Shown here one piece after another: positions 1-9,935 of a DNA stretch of 64,000 nucleotides (within the stretch, counting starts at the first letter, position 1; the number at the start of each line of letters is the position of its first letter). The position numbers were made by a program, and so were the translations under genes. The notes below the pieces were generated by a model, which was not told the DNA's origin, did not search any database, and saw nothing but the letters and a program-made list of their open reading frames with translations. The DNA lies in the NCBI GenBank assembly GCA_008692225.1, contig VICG01000014.1, forward strand, positions 1,407,501-1,471,500, read 5' to 3'. This DNA is from Monilinia fructicola. Lineage: Eukaryota > Ascomycota > Leotiomycetes > Helotiales > Sclerotiniaceae.

Positions 1-2473
1 GTATACGCACAGTCATGCGGGTAAATTCTCGTCCTGGAAAGACCGATGATGCCTTCTATATCGTTCAAGTCAATCAATCGTGAAGTTTCATGGGAATAAA
101 TAACCAGTATCAGCTAGCTGAATAGTTTACTTTCAGACTTTTCTACGTCCGATCGTCCTTCTCTCCATTCATCCAAGCAGAATTCTGGCATTGTCATTCT
201 CAGCTCATGTTCTCTTCACGGGAGCAAATTTTAAGTGACGTTGCTGTGCAGCTTTGCAACAGATACATCAAGTGTCGACCGAGCCTGGACGGATGCATGT
301 CTTGAACCCCACCCCAGAGCTGCATGCGGGGTCTAAATAGTCGGATTTTCAGCTCCCCACGAAAGATTTCAGACTCTGAATATGATGTGTTTTGGGACGG
401 AGTAAAGAGGCGGGTGCGAATACATCATTCCATTTTCAGCATTCGGAATAGAAAGCCTTGGGTGGTTTGAGGTGTTTCTTGGCCCAAATTTCTATGCGAA
501 TAACTCTCACACATCATGTTGTGATTGAGACAAGCGCGGATCAAAGATCCAGACGATAGCAGCATTGATGTCCCAATTCGTCACAAGTTGCCTTCCCGAG
601 GTCATCTAGGCTCGTCTCAATCACGAACGAGCTTTGAGACTACCAATGGAAAGAATATGTGGGTATCACCTCGCGGCCGGGTAAGCATAGTCCCGAGCCC
701 TTGGATGAAGTTAGTCACGAACCAAGGTTCTTTTCACGATTCGGCTTAAAACTCTTCCGAATCTGCAGGCCACAACAAATCCCAACACTTCAGCTATGTT
801 ATGACCTAATACGAGTATCCTGACGTTCAGTATTGGCAAGCAATAAGGCATACGGCACAACAGTAAAATTTGAGCCTTGAATCATCATCTGTAATAGTGT
901 TTGATCGCAACAGATTTCACTGCCAAAATAGTCGATGAAACTCCGATGCCAAAAAAAAGAGAAAACGCTTAAGGCGAACCATCGAGGGGAATATCAAAAT
1001 TCTCGCACCAAATCTCTTCTCGGTCACCAAAAGTTGGTCATCACTCGATTGGGCGGACACATGCTAATACAGAACTGTCTGCAATAGAATCTCATGAGAT
1101 TGGCATGGGAGATGAAAGATCTAAAGCTACGCGATTTATGATCCTCATGTTTGGCTCAAAGCCTCGAATAAGCCAATCATGACTTTCACCTTATATGGCT
1201 CAATACTGGTTTAAGCAATCATACGCGACTACAGAATCCCGGAATTTTGTATGATTGAAAGTCAGGACTGGCATATCAGGGAATCGGCTAGTCAACGTCA
1301 ATTCAGGTAGATTCTGGCGTGATGAATTTGGTTCATGAAGTCATCAAACTCCACGACAGCCATCCAGTAAATATACAGACACAACAGACCAAAGAATTTC
1401 ACCGGGAAATCATGAATGCAGGTGGATCCCTTGGCTTTCCTGTATCCACGCTAATTTACTTTCAAGCTCTCATTCTGAAGTCGTTTCCCACAGCTGAATT
1501 GTCGTAGCCTCCTACACCAAATACCAATTCACCGCCAGACACCCCACCGTCCGATATGTACCCCAATAACGCAGCAACACTCGCCAATTCGACGGCACCC
1601 GACAAGAAAAAACCTCCATGGCTCAATGGTACGATACTGGACTCGACATTCAATATAACGACTCGAAAGCTTCCGACATAGGCAAAAAGCCCAACGACAA
1701 AAAAGCCTTGCAAGCTTTTCGGAAACGCATAATTCACGGATTATGCAAACGCCATCATGGACTGATCATCCGTGAAATCTATTCTGCCCCTCACACGGGG
1801 CCTGTAGATCTATAAAATTAATTTATACGACATAAGCAGAAAGTACCTTTAAGGGCGCAGTCTTCCCCACCGCGGCGTAGAATGTTACCCCCCAAAAGAG
1901 TCACTGCATCCACCAGGGGGTCAACCCTGGGAAAGGAGTTGGATGGGAACATTCAACACTAGTCCCCCGTAGGGGGGATGAACCTTTTTGCAATTTTTTA
2001 TGTTGAACTTTGTACTATCCTTAAGCGATGGTACGGGCTGGTGTCGCGGTTGAGTGCTCCGCTCCGCACCAGACACTTTTATTATTATCACGTCGAGATA
2101 GGGAGGTAGGTCATTTATTATATCCACTAAATCTCTTTAGCTACCAAGTAAGTTGCTTCCTGCTCGCTTATCATCCGGCTGATCGATCTCGATAATGCGA
2201 ATGCGATCATGAAATTCTACCATCCCAAGTAAACATTCTAGTGAGGTAGGTAAGAGGGATTAATATACCACATGATAATGTGACAAATATATTCCTCCAC
2301 AACCCTGAGAGTTTACTTACTCTTCACAAAATACACAGAGGTTCTCAGTATCCAACATCAATCCCGACACGCGAATCTACCTACCACAACAAATGTGATC
2401 ATAAACTGCACCGCAAGGAGGAAAGGAATGTATTTAGATGTGGAAAATAGAAGTCTAGATAACTGGATTTGGA

Positions 2474-2499
2474 TGTGTGTGTGTGTGTGTGTGTGTGTG
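2474..2499. repeat. (TG)13 dinucleotide microsatellite
   Basis: Thirteen uninterrupted TG units lie in a non-coding region. Alternating purine-pyrimidine tracts of this kind can adopt Z-DNA and are slippage-prone. Confidence 0.95.
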
Positions 2500-2774
2500 A
2501 ATAAAGTAATTTTTGGGTGTTCTTACATATAAATTATCCTATCTATCTACACACAATACTACCTAATACTTTCCTACCTTCCTCCCTACCACGCCACCAC
2601 CCATATTACAATCAAGCAGCAAAATCGCCTTTTGTCCATCTACTCACCAATCCATCCCCCCTCAACCTCCTCAAACACATACATCCCCATCGCTCATTGA
2701 TATCATCCGTCTCACCGTCCTGAACAGAACTATAAGTAAAATCACCGTTGCATAGGTAAAGTCAACCCCAATCC

Positions 2775-2829
2775 ATGGATGGATGGATGGATGGATGGAT
2801 GGATGGATGGATGGATGGATGATAGATGG
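2775..2829. repeat. (ATGG)n microsatellite
   Basis: Eleven perfect ATGG units are followed by a degraded end (GATAGATGGA). The same ATGG/CCAT unit recurs at about 2976-3006 and at several places in the right third of the window. Confidence 0.95.
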
Positions 2830-3050
2830 ATATTCCAGCATAATATCTTATCTTAAGCTAGGTTTTCCTTTGTATTAGTGCATTATTGCGTCGTGGCATC
2901 GAGGCAAGGGCTAATATTCCTATTTATCTATTAAGCGGTTTATTTGTCGGCATGTTGGGTCTTGGGATGTGAAGTGGTGGATGGGTGGATGGGTGGATGG
3001 ATGGATGTCTTTCCGAGTTGTGTATTGAGTGATGAGTGTGATGTTGAGGT

Positions 3051-3240
3051 ATTGGTAGATTGGTAGATTGGTAGATTGGTAGATTGGTAGATTGGTAGAT
3101 TGGTAGATTGGTAGATTGTAGATTGGTAGATTTGTAGATTGGTAGATTGGTAGATTGGTAGATTGGTAGATTGGTAGATTGGTAGATTGGTAGATTGGTA
3201 GATTTAGGTAGATTGGTAGATTGGTAGATTGGTAGATTGG
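3051..3240. repeat. Octanucleotide tandem array, unit ATTGGTAG
   Basis: About 23 copies of the 8-base unit ATTGGTAG are arranged head to tail over 190 bp. There are three visible interruptions: a lost GG near 3116, ATTTGTAG near 3128, and ATTTAGGTAG near 3203. It is non-coding in all frames for practical purposes. Eight bases is unusual for a microsatellite this long and pure; most others in the window are 2- to 6-mers. Confidence 0.95.
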
Positions 3241-3375
3241 TGTATTGTTGGTGAGTGAGCGGGTGGGGTGGGTGGTGAGTGGGTGAGTGAGTTTTATGAT
3301 AGATAGTTGATGTCTGATTTATAATATGGATGGATGGAAGGGGAATCTTTCTTAACGGGTGGAGGTGTGGGTGCG

Positions 3376-3402
3376 GTGTAGTGTAGTGTAGTGTAGTGTA
3401 GT
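3376..3402. repeat. (GTGTA)n pentanucleotide repeat
   Basis: Five GTGTA units lie immediately upstream of the 3' end of the CsbD-like gene. Confidence 0.85.
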
Positions 3403-3540
3403 AAGTATAGTAGTATTGGAAAATAATGCATTTATTTCTCGGATATTATTCATTTATCCACCCATACACCCATCCACCCATTAACCCATCGACCAACTCC
3501 CCAATGCCCATGCCATCTCATCTCTCCCCACCCCGCCCCT

Positions 3541-4131
3541 TCACTCCCGCAACTCACTCTCCACACCCCTCTGCAACGACTTCCCCACATCATGCTGGGC
3601 ATCCCTCCGCTCCCTCTCCCCCTCGCCGGCATCCCCCTTGAGCCCCGCCACGGCACCCCCCACCTTCCCCTCGACGCGATCCCTGACCCCGCTCCCCAAA
3701 TCGCTCAGCTGGCCCTTCGCCTCCTGACCCTGGCCCGCCCGATTCTGCTCCTGCCCCTCGCGCTTCAGCCCCTCGCTGGCCAGCAGCGACCCCACGAACT
3801 CCTTCCCCGACCCGAGCGTTCTGGTTCCACGCGCCTTCTTGGCGCGCCGGGTCGTTCTTCGCGATGGCGCCCGTCGAGGACGCCGAGTAGCCCGCTAGGA
3901 GGCGCCCGCGTGCGAGGCGTCGTGCTCGAGGCTTGCTTTGTCGGATTTGTGGGCACCCGCTTTGCTGTGGGGGGTTAGTGTTTTGGGTTTGGGTTTGGGG
4001 GGGTTTTAGGGGGGGTGGGTGCGCTGACCTTGTCGGCGGTGCTGCCGGTGATGGATCCGAGTGCGGATTGGGCGGCGCCGGTGGCGGAATCGATGTAGGA
4101 TTGGAGGGTTGAGGGTTTTCGCGTCCGACAT
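3541..4131 (-). pseudogene. CsbD-like (mismatched-base-pair/cruciform-DNA-recognition type) gene with several frame breaks
   Basis: The encoded text matches the fungal CsbD-like family, small hydrophilic, probably stress-linked proteins sometimes named for cruciform DNA binding. Recognisable blocks lie in order on the minus strand. MSDAK begins at 4131. STLQSYIDSATG follows with a one-base shift in the T-run 4116-4119. A 64-bp GT-AG intron spans 4028-3965. Then come KSDKASLEHDASHAGA (again off frame relative to the splice), STGAIAKNDPARQEGAWNQ (shift near 3897), and SEGLKREGQEQNRAGQGQEA (shift near 3821) running to ESELRE and the stop at 3541. At least four changes of frame in under 200 codons argue for a decayed gene or local sequence error. 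Third positions are very GC-rich compared with neighbours. The family call is firm; whether it is a true pseudogene is uncertain. Confidence 0.7.
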
Positions 4132-4315
4132 TTTGGGATGGGATAGATGATATTGGAGAGTACTGTGATTGCAGTTGGTTGGTTGGTTGGTTGCACGTAG
4201 ATGTAGATGGAGCGATGGAATTATAGATTAGTATTTGCTTGATGATTTACTTGATGATGATTGTGGATGGAAAGAAAGAGAGAGGGAACTCGTCTCGGAG
4301 AACGACAGCGCGTCG

Positions 4316-4325
4316 CTTTATATAG
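4316..4325 (-). promoter_or_regulatory. TATA box of the CsbD-like gene
   Basis: The minus strand reads CTATATAAAG about 185 bases upstream of the ATG at 4131. That is an orthodox TATA element in the right orientation and fits a strongly inducible promoter. The assignment is inferred from motif and position only. Confidence 0.5.
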
Positions 4326-4971
4326 CCATCGGCCCTCGAAATTCCATCGACGTGCCCATCATCATCGTCGCTCATAACGTGGGGTGAATTTGATCAGTGG
4401 CGTAGAATTGGGTGGTGGTTGCGTTACGGGCTATGACATCATTAACCTTACCTCGGTTCCACTTAACCCTACATTTATTAATCCCTGTCAGCATGACGAC
4501 TTGACAAAGGAGGGGTCTCGGACCCCAATCTCAGACAAGGCTGAATATTTTAGTATGCAATGGTTTCTTGTTTGCGTGTGTGTTAGCCGGTTTGGACTGA
4601 CATATTGTGGGGTGTGGAACGTGGTACGTATGATGGGAGATCAGAAAGCTTGGTAGAGGGTTGTGAAAGCTTGATTGGGGAAATGATGGCCCATTATGGA
4701 TGTTTGTAATACAGGTGTCTATTCTTGGAATGGCTTTACAATACGGAGGATTTGCATTTGGAAGGACCCAGTTAGTGATACTGTAGTTTGTGAAAAAAGA
4801 AAGCATCTCCATGTTTTGAGGATGAGATCATTAGTAGGGGCTTCAAGGTTGATTATTATTTTCCAATAATTTCATCATTAAATAACTACGGAGCCTTCCA
4901 CGGAGCAGATCCAGTCTGTCTATTCTATAACCTATCCAACCTTAATCCCTGAACCCTAAACTCCTCAAACC
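4326..4971. other. Intergenic, no gene seen
   Basis: This spacer lies between the promoter of the CsbD-like gene and the 3' end of the oxysterol-binding protein gene. I see no coding signal, RNA gene or long repeat. Confidence 0.6.
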
Positions 4972-6556
4972 CTAAGCTCCTCCAACTACAACCCCTGAAT
5001 CCCACCTCGTCACGAAAGGACTTTTAGTTTCATCCATACCACTCCCTCCAGTTTTCATTCTCTCCTTCTCCTTATCCAACATACCCCTGTACCTCTCCCC
5101 ATCCCACTTCCAAATCCCGCCCCCACTTTGTAAATTCAGACCCTTCAAACCTCTTGCCAATGTCTCTGCGACTTCATCTCGTTCTTTACTCACAAAGAAT
5201 CTCCTCTCCCATACTCTCCCTTCTACCTTTTCTTTCTTTCTCAGCTCCCTTTGCTCGTTCTCTATCCTGCCCTTCTCCTTACCAATCTTAAACATATCAT
5301 TTTCGTTGATAGCTTGTGTAACATATCGCCACGCCCGTCTCGATTCATATTCCTTTTGTTGCTCTATTGGTCTTACCGTTAATGCTTTCCTCTTCAATGA
5401 ATTTGCATTGAATTGCAATATGTCTTTTCCACTTCTCATATCCTTGACATTAAATTCTCCACTCCATTGTCCCTCTGCTTTATATATCGGTGTACTTTCA
5501 CATCCATCTTTATATATAATCGCAGAAAATGTATTAGGGGTCCCACTAATCCAGCCTTTTGAGGTATAAGATATTTGGGTTGTGAAACCGGACGATGAAC
5601 GAATATAGGAGGTACCGCTCAACTCGGGACTGAGGGAGCCGGACATGAAACCGATTATGTTGAATAGGTGGCATTGTTATCAGATACGTTTCGTTATGTT
5701 GCGAGAGGGTTAGTAGGGAGTAACCATGACGTTCAATGTGGACCGTTGAGCTGAAATAAGATTGTGGGGCTATGGTGCCTTGCAGCTGGAAGGAGAATGT
5801 CAGTATGAGGGATGTTGATCACAGAAGAGAAATGCTTACTTGTACACCATGTTTCTCATTCCAAATATTGTACGCGGTGGCCGGTGGATGATGACTACCA
5901 AGTATCAGCAAATCCTTTCCCTTTCTCCTCCTTCACAATCATAACTCACCTAACTTGCTCAGCAACCAGTTCCGTCCTCCCAGTACCCTCTCCGTCATCT
6001 TCCCAGAAACCCATAAAACACTCCCCCAGAAACGGGTTGAGCGGTTTCATCCCCCTTTTCTTTCCATTTTCGTCCCGAGCGCTGTGTTGCCATTTCAACG
6101 TACTGATAAACCATTTTAACACCAGCAATGCTCTTTCTTCAGAAGACTCAGAGTTTGTCGGTGCGACGAACAAGGATGGATGTTCGGCCCAATAGGTCGG
6201 AAATTCGACGATTGATTGTGGTGAGAGGAGGAATGGAGGTGCCGTGAGGGTTGAGAGAGGTCGCCCTTGAATGTTGCGACGGACTAGATAAATTGACAGT
6301 TAGTCTACGTCAATAAGATTGTTTCGGGGATTTGTCTGTGCAGTAGAGTGCAGCGCAGTGAGGCTGCCCCAGTTGAAGCTCATCAAAGGAAAACGGCCAT
6401 GGGAAGTCTGTGCCGCGCATATTCTTCCAGCCATCTCTTTGCGTAGGAAGATATTGAAGATATATCAATCATAGGAGGTAGAAAACATGCCTTGATGAAT
6501 CCAAACCAGGCACTCTTATGCTGTGGTGCAATCTTCTCTTCTTTATACTTCTCCAT
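4972..6556 (-). CDS. KES1: Oxysterol-binding protein, Kes1/Osh4 type (two apparent frameshifts)
   Basis: Lipid-transfer protein of the short OSBP class, which exchanges sterol and PI4P between membranes. Exon 1 (6556-6491) ends SAWFGFIK. Exon 2 (6283-5950) has the WFISTLK and KPLNPFLGE signature. Exon 3 (5894-5840) carries the OSBP hallmark SHHPP. Exon 4 (5785-4972) contains SYIRSSSGFTT, GKGWISG, EGQWSG and ESRRAWR, with the charged C-terminal ELRKKEK region typical of the family. Introns are 207, 55 and 54 nt; the first uses a GC donor (AAG|GCATGT at 6490). Two frame changes break the reading: a TC unit too many around 6252-6258 (after FKGDLS), and one base too many near 5655, between YLITMPPIQH and GFMSGSLSPELS. 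Start chosen at 6556 because it gives a normal short N-terminus. The family is certain; the intactness is not. Confidence 0.85.
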
Positions 6557-7746
6557 CCTGTGCAGCTTCCAATTCAAGATGCCGTGACTGATATAATCCA
6601 ATCTCTTTCCAGTCAAACTTCTCAATCTCAAAACTCTTTGATCGATCGACACACATCCGTATCCAAAGCCAGTATTCAGAAGTCTATCGATTCAGAAATC
6701 CACCATCTAATATACCATCCAAGAGATAAGAAAGAATGTGCACGGACATGGATCAAGGTATCTGGACGATCAGAACGAAAACAGCATAGCCTACCTCTTC
6801 CTCACCTATTATCTTTGGTCAAGACTCAAGAGTAGAATGCATGGCAGCATGAGATGACCTCGGGATATCGCATCAGATTCGTCTGGAATGCATGCTTTGG
6901 AGACGGAATGCACTTCATCCGAGTCTGAAACGTCTAATAATTTCTCATGCTGACATATCGGCGGCAACATTGCCGGTTTGCCACACGCACACGGTAAGAA
7001 CTTGGATCAGACATGTCCACGGGTAGGTTAATATTTGGGAATTCTGTCTTTGTTCGCATGATGACTAAGATGACTTGATTGGTCCAGTGACATTCATACA
7101 TTTACCAGTCTAGCACAACGTAATGAAAAGGAAACAAAACATCCTTTCTTTGATGAGGTTTCCAAGGTTGTAGTTGTAGTGGAGGGGAGGGAGTCGAGAT
7201 AAAGGTAGAGAGAGATAAAGGTAGTAAGGAGGTAATTAGGAAGGTTAGCTGGAGGTTCGTTCTACTCTGTACTGTACTGTACTGCACTTACTCCATAGTG
7301 CTCCGTAATGTGAGGGGGCGGAGCTTTGTTTGCAGGTGCCGCCGACATGCATGGTTTACGAATGCATGCATGCACGCATACCAACTTCCACGAACACGCA
7401 CTAAAAATATATAAGTATCACACAATCTGTCTGCAAAATCACAATCACCACCAAAAATCGTGAAAATAATGTATACGAGAGAAGGTATAGAATTGAAGAG
7501 TGCCGTTACAAACAGCCGGTGGGTATCAAATACAATCCGAAAAGCCAAAGGTCCTTCTCCCCCAGCCAGAAACGCCATTCTAAACCGAATCCACCGTTCG
7601 AAGCCATAATCGATAACTCATTCTGAGCTTCCTAATAAACCACCGCTAAAGCACCGCTCTATCAAGGTATCAATCCATCAATCCATTCATCTCTCATCTC
7701 TCATCTCTCATCGATCTCATCCCTCCCTCAGTCTCCCATAATATCT
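6557..7746. other. Intergenic, no gene seen
   Basis: About 1.2 kb between two minus-strand genes holds the promoter of the Kes1-type gene at its left side. Open frames here have no domain or family resemblance. Short ACTGTACTGTACTGC and TCTCATC repeats occur near 7270 and 7690-7720. Confidence 0.5.
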
Positions 7747-8291
7747 TCAGAGAGACATATCCTCACTTCTTCTCCTCTCGCAACTTTTCGATCTGTTCTC
7801 CTTCAACTCTCTTTCTGTATCCATCAATCTTGTCTGGACCCACTTCCTGTATCTGAGATCCGCCCTCACACTCTCACAGTTGAGTAGATCAGTCAAGGTA
7901 GTCTTGATTTGCTGATTCACATTCTTTAGCTTTTGTTCATCTTCCTCAATTTCTTCAACCACGGTCTCATCAATAACAGCCGGCAGAGAATTGATTCTGT
8001 GTTCGCGGGGGAGGTGTTGCGTGTGGTCGAAAGTGGATGGGAGAGTCTCTCTGCGAGAACGAATACGGGTGATGGGTTTGACTGAGAGGGGACAGAGGTG
8101 CGTCGCTACCATTGCTACTATCAGATGAAACTGAAGAATTGCGATGGCGGTCTGTGGGGCTGTCGGGAATGGAAGCAGTGACTTGAGTGAGGTGTTTCTG
8201 GAGGGCATCGTGCTGTGAGTGAAGAAGCAGATATTTCTGAAGAGCAAATGCTCTCTCGGGTGACTTCTGTGTTGGGTTCAGAGCAGGCATT
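7747..8291 (-). CDS. Conserved fungal protein of unknown function (one apparent frameshift)
   Basis: About 180 codons. The N-terminal half is MPALNPTQKSPERAFALQKY, followed by a Ser-rich stretch. The C-terminal half is an acidic and basic helical region (VIDETVVEEIEEDEQKLKNV, TDLLNCESVRADLRYRKWVQ) that I recognise as recurring in small uncharacterised ascomycete proteins. The two halves are in different frames. They join if the five-G run at 8007-8011 (CCCCC on the coding strand) is read as four, giving ...TPPREHRINSLPAVIDE.... The likely start is the ATG at 8291, just before MPALNP, and the stop is at 7747. No signal peptide or membrane segment is visible. The helical tail suggests a coiled-coil or scaffold role, but no function can be assigned. 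Expression and intactness are unknown. Confidence 0.6.
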
Positions 8292-9935
8292 GTGTGTATG
8301 TTTGTATAGTGTTGTATTGTTTGTTTGTGTAATTGTAGCCTTGGATTATGCGTCGATACAAATGTTTGTATCGTAGCTGCAGATTCGGTATAGTGAGCTA
8401 TGATTGAGTTCGAGCTGTCAAGAGGTTTAAGAAAGATGCGAGCGTTTCTGATATCTTCATGTAATAAAAGAAATTGATAGATTGAATGATTGCACGATTG
8501 CACGATTCTGTTCGAGGAAACCGCAAGTGAATGGCGAGCAATATATATTACATACCTAGGTATCTATGGATATTCAAAACACCTTGACGTGACGTAGCCG
8601 TTGTTTGATACAATTTTCAGTTAAGAAACACTCCCGGAGCAAACATCCGTGCATCTTTTTTACCTTTTGCCTTTGTACCTACTTTTTTGCAGATTATGCT
8701 CAATCACCCATGACCACCAGTGGGTTTACTTACAGACTGACACATTGCACCCACTCTCTGGTAACTAGATTTGATAAGAGAGAAGAGGTCAGCAAGAGAT
8801 TTTCATTGCTCGAATTAGTTTGTTTACCGTTATTTAACTTGACATAATCCTATCAACTTTCAGCCAATGGTAATAGAGGAGCACCGCCACATTTCATCCT
8901 TTGATACTGTGGCGTCATATTTTTCTGCGGTCCCAAAATACCAAGTTTTCGGTGACTTTTATTATTTACTTGTTCGCGCCTTGCTTTGCAGTGCAGTCAT
9001 ATGCAGGACGATCATTTACCCGTTTTTTTTCGTTTGCTTGGTCGAATAGGGGTGATTTAACCTGGCATATGATCGCCCCTCATTCCCAAAACGTGGACTT
9101 GGTAATTTTAGACATTGAACACTTTAAGAGAAAGGATTTGCGGCGACGCGCGTAGTAGGATGTAAGAGATCGATCGATCTCAATATGCCTCATCGCACCC
9201 TCCAATTCTTGCTCTTCAGTTATCTTTTGATTACTCATTCCTGGGCGTATCGCTTTGATGTTTCTAACTTCTCAGGAGTAAAACTCCTTGAAAAGTCATT
9301 CTGGCAAATCCTTGTGATACACACTCGGAAAGTTAAACAGCTGAGTATGATGTGTGCCTAGACAAATGGCCTAGGTGCAACGACAAAAGATCGGATGTTT
9401 CATTGGCATAAGTACACTTGGGCACTCGCCAGCGGCTCTTTGGCAAAGAAGGGCTGAGATATATACAGTAGTCGGAGAAAGAGATACTTATCCATTAGCG
9501 AGATCTAAATGAGGGTAGAATGCGTTCCTTAAGGGGTTAACCACAAGAGTTAGTGATGCTAATCGATTCCAGTAGCTTGGGCTGTTGATTAGTTTTGATT
9601 TGAGTGAATCAACGTCAAAACTCTTTCACAAATGTCACCAAAAACGGCAATTAAAATAAAGTCCTTGCCTAATACCTAGGGATCAGATGTAGTTTCTTTT
9701 GCTATCTATCTCGTTCTGGAGTTGGCCAAGTAAGCACGTCAAATAAGCTTCATATCAAATGTTAATCATCTACCATAGCCAATAGTCCCAGTTCCCGAAA
9801 TCTAAAAACAGCTAACAAGCTAACATATCCTGCCTATCCGGAAGCTCCTGAGTTGAGCTAAACCTTGCCAAGTACGTCCTAAATCACAAACTTTAATCAT
9901 CCTCTATTTCTTCGGCAAGAGTCATACCACAATCA
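8292..9935. other. Intergenic, no gene seen
   Basis: AT-leaning spacer of 1.6 kb. It contains ACCTAGGT motifs near 8549 and a related one near 9676. Open frames at 8605-9155 are not convincing as genes, having no domain, poor codon pattern and no splice context. Confidence 0.5.

Larger units (their letters stand above)
1..3540. other. Left-end non-coding region
   Basis: I find no supportable gene here. Short open frames around 525-749 and 1319-1815 lack recognisable domains or convincing splice patterns. Positions about 1850-2110 are compositionally mixed: a GC-rich stretch with runs of C and G and a repeated CGCTCCGC-like core sits in AT-rich surroundings. This could be a transposon remnant, but I cannot name it. 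From 2470 the region is dominated by simple tandem repeats, listed separately. Confidence 0.5.

Noticed and set aside
1462..1815. Overlapping open frames on both strands near 1.6 kb
   Set aside because: Short, without motif or splice support; one plus-strand stretch (MYPNNAATLANSTAPDKKKP) looks vaguely coding but ends at once.
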